A stretch of 8,747 nucleotides of DNA from Methanomicrobiales archaeon (GTDB lineage: Archaea > Halobacteriota > Methanomicrobia > Methanomicrobiales > JACTUA01), in NCBI GenBank assembly GCA_028678905.1, contig JAJRCO010000238.1, positions 1-8,747 on the forward strand, written 5' to 3'. The notes beneath the pieces are model-generated. The model had not been told where the DNA came from and made no database searches. It saw only the letters and a program-made list of their open reading frames with translations. The position numbers and the translations under genes were made by a program. This document shows positions 5,575 through 8,747 of this stretch, in pieces; within the stretch, counting starts at the first letter, position 1, and each line of letters begins with the position of its first letter.

Positions 5575-6444
5575 TTAGATGTAGGGATTTCGCAGACCCT
5601 TGTTCACGCCGAAGGTGGCGCGTTCCTCGATGTGTTTCTTGTTCTTGGTGATCTTCTCATTCGCGAGTTTGGTCACCAGTTCAAGACCCGGTTTCACCTG
5701 TTCAATGGGCTTGGTCTCAAAGAGGCCAGCCCCAACCGCCTTATTCCAGGTCTCCTCTCCCTTCTTCGTCCGCACAAAAACGGTACTCCATCCATCGGGA
5801 CTTCCTACCGAACCGGTGGAGATATCTCCTAGGTTGGAGACGTAATCGAGGCAGACGTGACAGCCGGGCTGCTCATACTTATGGGTGATTTTCAGAGGCA
5901 GGGCGATGGTGTTCCCGCGTTCGGTTGTCACCCAGAACTTCCCCTTCCCAATCTCCATCTTCTTCACGGCCTGCATTTTCTGGCCTGCATGATCTTCCAC
6001 CAGCTGCTGAATGCTCTTGTAGGGGAAATTTTCCATGCAGAAGATGCCGATGGCGAGCGCAACCTTGTCGGGTACATCTCGCATTCCCACCGGGTACAGC
6101 TGGGCTTTACGGAGCGCCTGCATCTGACAACAGACACCTACAATACCGAGCTTGTCAAAGCCATAGCTGCGGGTCGCCTCTTTTAACCAGGATATCTGGG
6201 GGCTGATATTGTACTTCGTTCCCCGAGCCGCGAGGAGTTCCTCCTTAGTCGTTGCGATATAAGGCCGTGCTTTCCAGGGGCGATCCCCTTGACCTGAGAC
6301 GATGGCACCATCGATAATTCCATTTTCTAGTGCATATACAAAGAGGGAGGTAACGATGCCGCCATCCTGGGCTTTCTTAAGGATCTCTTTGTCGGTGCTT
6401 CGTGCAGAGACGCATGTCTTGTATTTACCGAGTTCCATTCCCAT
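5575..6444 (-). CDS. frhB: Coenzyme F420-reducing hydrogenase, beta subunit (first, frhADGB cluster)
   Basis: This is the FAD/F420-binding subunit of the classical cluster, about 287-291 residues depending on the start. In-frame ATGs lie at 6450, 6444 and 6438. TGAGG upstream is 2, 8 and 14 nt from them, so 6444 has the best spacing; 6438 matches the start of the paralogue (MxLGxYKT). Residues counted from 6438: AQDGGIVT near 23-30, GVCCQ with Cys103 and Cys104, GIFCMENFPY (Cys134), PGCHVCLDY further on, and the conserved GSVGSPDGWSTV block. Compared with the second copy it lacks the Trp/Arg-rich insertion after IIDGAIV and has Ser79 in place of a cysteine. It follows frhG by about 10 nt and ends the first cluster. 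The closely matched C-terminal half shows it still has all shared FeS cysteines. Confidence 0.93.
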   Translation of the reverse strand: MGMELGKYKTCVSARSTDKEILKKAQDGGIVTSLFVYALENGIIDGAIVSGQGDRPWKARPYIATTKEELLAARGTKYNISPQISWLKEATRSYGFDKLGIVGVCCQMQALRKAQLYPVGMRDVPDKVALAIGIFCMENFPYKSIQQLVEDHAGQKMQAVKKMEIGKGKFWVTTERGNTIALPLKITHKYEQPGCHVCLDYVSNLGDISTGSVGSPDGWSTVFVRTKKGEETWNKAVGAGLFETKPIEQVKPGLELVTKLANEKITKNKKHIEERATFGVNKGLRNPYI

Positions 6445-6454
6445 GCTCATCGCC

Positions 6455-7372
6455 TCACTTCATTGCTCCATCAATGATGTCCATGATGCCCTCAAACTCA
6501 TTCATTACATCGAAGCTATACCAGCTCCGGGGGCACTGATTGTAGCAGGCACCACACTTGATACACAAATCCCGCTGACCCTGGGGCTTTCCCCATTCAT
6601 GGGTAATCGCACGCACGGGGCACGCAGCCGCACAGGATCCACATCCCATGCACAGTCCTTGATTAATGACATCGTACATCAGGTCGCAGAAACATGCGGT
6701 GGTTCCACGCTTGGCCAGGTTCATCAGCGGCTTCAGGTAATTACCTGCAAGCTTCTTCTGATCATCATTACCTTTTAACAACAGATAAGCCATCACCGCC
6801 ACATTCCGAATCTGCTGCGGGGTCGGAGCGCATCCAGGGATATAAAGATCTACATCGATAATATCCCCGATAGGCAGGAATGACTCATGCTGCGGCTGGT
6901 TGTGCTGCCCGCCACGTGCAAATCGTGTTATGTTTCCGTACGCGGCGCAACCGCCCAGCGCAACCACGATCTTGGACTTTTTCCTCGTAGTCTTGATCTC
7001 TTCGACTGCTTCGTGATCCTGGATGCAGACAGAACCCTCGACGAAGGCTACGTCCATCTCCGGAACGTGCCGTACGTCGGCGAGCGTCAGGTCATAGACC
7101 CAGTCCACGTAATCGTCGAGGAGTTTGAACAGTCCGTTATAGTTGTCGGCAACGGACACGAGACACCCGGTGCACCCACTGAGGTGCACATGTCCCGCTG
7201 TAATCTTGTTTGACACAGGTTTTTCCTCCTTTTTTGAAACTTCCACCTTTTTTTCCATCTTCACGTCAGAGGGCATCACTGCAGGTTTTACCGGTGCCGG
7301 CGCTTTCTTTGGCGCCTCCGCGGGTTTCTGCGGTTCTTCCTCCTTCTTCTTGAAGATTGATAGCAGTCCCAT
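6455..7372 (-). CDS. frhG: Coenzyme F420-reducing hydrogenase, gamma (small, FeS) subunit (first cluster)
   Basis: This 305-residue electron-transfer subunit starts with an extension of about 59 residues, MGLLSIFKKKEEEP followed by Ala/Pro/Lys-rich and then Lys/Glu/Val-rich sequence. The conserved body begins at AGHVHLSGCTGC (Cys67, Cys70), then GGCAAYG and GCAPTP with the other proximal-cluster cysteines, a Cys227-Phe-Cys229 pair, and a 2x[4Fe-4S] ferredoxin domain with Cys241/244/247/251 and Cys270/273/276/280. The start is ATG at 7372 because AGGTG lies 6 nt before it; an in-frame GTG at 7381 is part of that binding site. The first 107 bp overlap the end of frhD in another frame. Met codons at 7276 and 7258 would shorten or avoid the overlap but have poor binding sites. 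The paralogue also has an IFKK-containing extension, which supports the long form. Confidence 0.92.
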   Translation of the reverse strand: MGLLSIFKKKEEEPQKPAEAPKKAPAPVKPAVMPSDVKMEKKVEVSKKEEKPVSNKITAGHVHLSGCTGCLVSVADNYNGLFKLLDDYVDWVYDLTLADVRHVPEMDVAFVEGSVCIQDHEAVEEIKTTRKKSKIVVALGGCAAYGNITRFARGGQHNQPQHESFLPIGDIIDVDLYIPGCAPTPQQIRNVAVMAYLLLKGNDDQKKLAGNYLKPLMNLAKRGTTACFCDLMYDVINQGLCMGCGSCAAACPVRAITHEWGKPQGQRDLCIKCGACYNQCPRSWYSFDVMNEFEGIMDIIDGAMK

Positions 7373-7826
7373 ATGGTACACCTATCTCCTTGAGTACAAT
7401 CCGTACTGCTTTTGGAATGGCTCGTTTCACTTCTTCAGTGAGTTCCATATCGAATTCTGCCACGCTCTTAGGCTGGCAGGCGACGACCGTGATAGCGATC
7501 CGGTCTTTCAGGCGGTGCAGGGGTTCGGTTAGGTCCCAGGAATGGATATCCCGGTAGCTTCCCGGCGGAAGCGCTTCGAGTGGAAGGATGGCCACACTGC
7601 CGGGTTCGGCTCCGAAGTCTGCGATATCGATGATGACCAGTTTCCTGGTGTTTTCCTCATCGAGCAGGGTAAAAATGAAGTGCGGGGCGCCGAGCCCGGC
7701 ATCGATCACTTTTACTTCGTCTGGAAGTTGCAGTTTCTGGAGCTCTTCAATAACCGCAGGTCCGAAACCATCATCGCCAAACAGGGGGTTTCCGCACCCT
7801 ACTACCACGATCTCAGGATACAGCAT
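7266..7826 (-). CDS. frhD: F420-reducing hydrogenase maturation endopeptidase
   Basis: FrhD belongs to the HybD/HycI family of nickel-dependent proteases that cut the C-terminal tail from the large hydrogenase subunit after metal insertion. Seen: the family signature GCGNPLFGDDGFGP (residues 10-23), VIDAGLGAPH (40-49), IIDIADFGAEPGSV (65-78) and IHSWDL (94-99); acidic residues in these blocks and His95 are the likely nickel ligands. The predicted protein is 186 residues, longer than the usual 150-170. The recognisable fold ends near IVLKEIGVPYG (143-153), and residues 152-186 form a Gly/Ala/Thr-rich tail encoded entirely in the overlap with frhG. Its substrate should be FrhA, encoded 6 nt upstream (7833), and probably also the FrhA of the second cluster. 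The ribosome binding site is weak (GTGA in the frhA stop region), suggesting coupled translation. Confidence 0.9.
   Translation of the reverse strand: MLYPEIVVVGCGNPLFGDDGFGPAVIEELQKLQLPDEVKVIDAGLGAPHFIFTLLDEENTRKLVIIDIADFGAEPGSVAILPLEALPPGSYRDIHSWDLTEPLHRLKDRIAITVVACQPKSVAEFDMELTEEVKRAIPKAVRIVLKEIGVPYGTAINLQEEGGRTAETRGGAKESAGTGKTCSDAL
7379..7383 (-). promoter_or_regulatory. Ribosome binding site that sets the frhG start inside frhD
   Basis: The minus strand reads AGGTG at 7383-7379, 6 nt before ATG at 7372, with AGGAG a few bases further upstream. It lies within the frhD coding frame and selects the long form of FrhG. The GTG at 7381 is in frame but overlaps this site, so it is not the likely start. 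Confidence 0.65.
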
Positions 7827-7832
7827 GGAATT

Positions 7833-8747
7833 TCACTGGAGAAGTTTCTGGGCCACGATCCGGTTGTCCTCATCCACCACGATCATGTGGGTGGCACAGG
7901 AGACACAGGGGTCATATGCACGGACGACCATTTCCGCGATCTGCCAGGGGGCGCCGGTCAGGGCGCGACTGCAGGTGGGGAAGTTCCAGGTGGTCGGGAC
8001 GAGCATCTCGAACCACTGTAGCTTGCCGTCCTTTACCTTCGCGAGGTGGACATCCGTCCCGCGGGGGGCTTCATTGGCTGCCCAACCCATGGATCCATCT
8101 CCCTGGGGGATGCAGTCTGCAAGGACCTTCCCATCGGGGTTCAGGGCATCGAGGCACTTGATGATGGAGTACAGGCAGTCCGGGTATTCCATCTGCCGGG
8201 CTACATGCTGTCCGAAGGTGCCTTTCTCGTCAAATTTCTTGTAAGAGACGAGACGTGCCCTCGGACCGACTTCCACGGGCTGCCCATCGTAGGTTGGAAC
8301 CCCGGTGCAGGCTTCCATCTGTGGCCAGGCCTTGGTGCCGACCTTCGTGGTGCCTCCGATGGGATAGGTGGGATCTTCATAGTCGATCTCGACTTCTCCC
8401 ATGTACCAGTCCCAGGGGCGCGTCTCCAGCCAGCGGTTGGGATCCCAGGTGGGATCTTCGTCCAGGCTGCTCGATCCGTAGATAGGATCGGTTGCCATGT
8501 ATCCCTGGTCGTGGTACCCGAGTGTCCTAGGAATGGGGATCTGCTGGTCGGCGACCTGGGTCCATTCTCGTTTCTGCATGTTGCGGATGACCGCGATCAT
8601 GAAGTCCATCTGCGCATGCGCAAGAGCCAATCCTTCTTTAGCCAGGTCGTACATCTTCCACTTGGCCCGTTCAGAGACGTTCCTATACATCCCTCCCACA
8701 CGGGGGTTGCTGGGATGAATCGCTTCGCCACCCGCGACTTCTCCGAT
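7833..8747 (-). CDS. frhA: Coenzyme F420-reducing hydrogenase, alpha (large, NiFe) subunit, 5' end outside window (first cluster)
   Basis: The frame is open through the window edge, so this is the C-terminal 304 residues of FrhA; about 150 N-terminal residues, with the first metal-binding CxxC, lie beyond 8747. The visible part begins IGEVAGGEAIHPSNPR and aligns without gaps of note to the complete copy at 3840-5210 (about two thirds identical by eye). The second metal-binding motif DPCVSCATH is intact, followed by a 17-residue tail (MIVVDEDN...) that FrhD should remove. A GTG at 8699 could be mistaken for a start but lies inside a conserved segment. The stop TGA is 6 nt before frhD, which shows one operon with frhD-frhG-frhB. 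The protein would be the NiFe catalytic subunit for H2-dependent F420 reduction. Confidence 0.93.
   Translation of the reverse strand: MGEVAGGEAIHPSNPRVGGMYRNVSERAKWKMYDLAKEGLALAHAQMDFMIAVIRNMQKREWTQVADQQIPIPRTLGYHDQGYMATDPIYGSSSLDEDPTWDPNRWLETRPWDWYMGEVEIDYEDPTYPIGGTTKVGTKAWPQMEACTGVPTYDGQPVEVGPRARLVSYKKFDEKGTFGQHVARQMEYPDCLYSIIKCLDALNPDGKVLADCIPQGDGSMGWAANEAPRGTDVHLAKVKDGKLQWFEMLVPTTWNFPTCSRALTGAPWQIAEMVVRAYDPCVSCATHMIVVDEDNRIVAQKLLQ

Larger units (their letters stand above)
2047..8747 (-). repeat. Diverged tandem duplication of the frh gene set
   Basis: Two gene sets in the same order and orientation, frhA-(frhD)-frhG-frhB, occupy 8747-5575 and 5210-2047. Every shared protein aligns along its length: FrhB and FrhA are about two thirds to three quarters identical by eye, FrhG somewhat less because of its variable N-terminus. 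The intergenic regions are not obviously similar. This indicates an old duplication (or acquisition of a close relative next to the original), with frhD kept in only one set. Confidence 0.8.

Noticed and set aside
7379..7381. GTG at 7381 as the frhG start
   Set aside because: It is in frame but is itself part of the AGGTG ribosome binding site for the ATG at 7372.
8697..8699. GTG at 8699 as a start of a short FrhA
   Set aside because: The frame stays open to the window edge and the 16 upstream codons match the conserved IHPxNPR region of the other FrhA, so the gene simply continues outside the window.
1..8747. CRISPR array, insertion sequence, tRNA or rRNA
   Set aside because: No spaced short repeats, no transposase-like frame with terminal inverted repeats, and no RNA-gene-like segment was found; almost all sequence is taken by the hydrogenase and sugar-phosphate genes.

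Overview
The window looks like chromosome of a hydrogenotrophic methanogenic archaeon. Gene content and protein style point to the order Methanomicrobiales, but that placement is inference from family recognition, not a search. All seven convincing genes and one partial gene lie on the minus strand, so the text reads them from high to low coordinates.

Region 1 (8747 to 5575) is one gene set for coenzyme F420-reducing [NiFe]-hydrogenase in the classical order frhA-frhD-frhG-frhB. frhA is cut by the window edge and lacks its N-terminal third. frhD encodes the maturation protease for the large subunit. Its 3' end overlaps the start of frhG by about 107 bp in another reading frame.

Region 2 (5574 to 5211) is a 364-bp intergenic stretch. 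It has a T-rich tract just after the frhB stop, two small hairpins, and two TATA-like boxes facing the next gene. It most likely ends one transcript and starts the next.

Region 3 (5210 to 2047) is a second, diverged Frh gene set, frhA-frhG-frhB, without frhD. The large-subunit precursor still has the C-terminal motif and tail that need proteolytic removal, so it probably depends on the protease from region 1 or one encoded elsewhere. By eye the paralogous proteins share roughly two thirds to three quarters of their residues, so the tandem duplication is old and both copies have been kept. The second copy differs at specific places: a Cys-x-Cys pair lost in FrhG, and an insertion and shifted cysteines in FrhB. 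Both FrhG proteins carry a Lys/Glu-rich N-terminal extension.

Region 4 (2046 to 106) starts with a T7 run and a perfect 7-bp hairpin behind frhB. A PfkB-family sugar-phosphate kinase follows, and 16 nt later a DhnA/FbaB-type class I aldolase. Together they suggest phosphorylation and cleavage of a fructose-type sugar phosphate, linked to sugar-phosphate or glycogen metabolism.

Working together, the Frh complexes would reduce F420 with H2 to supply F420H2 for the methanogenesis steps. The kinase/aldolase pair is a separate carbon-metabolism unit that happens to sit downstream. No rRNA, tRNA, CRISPR array, insertion sequence or phage-like gene was seen.
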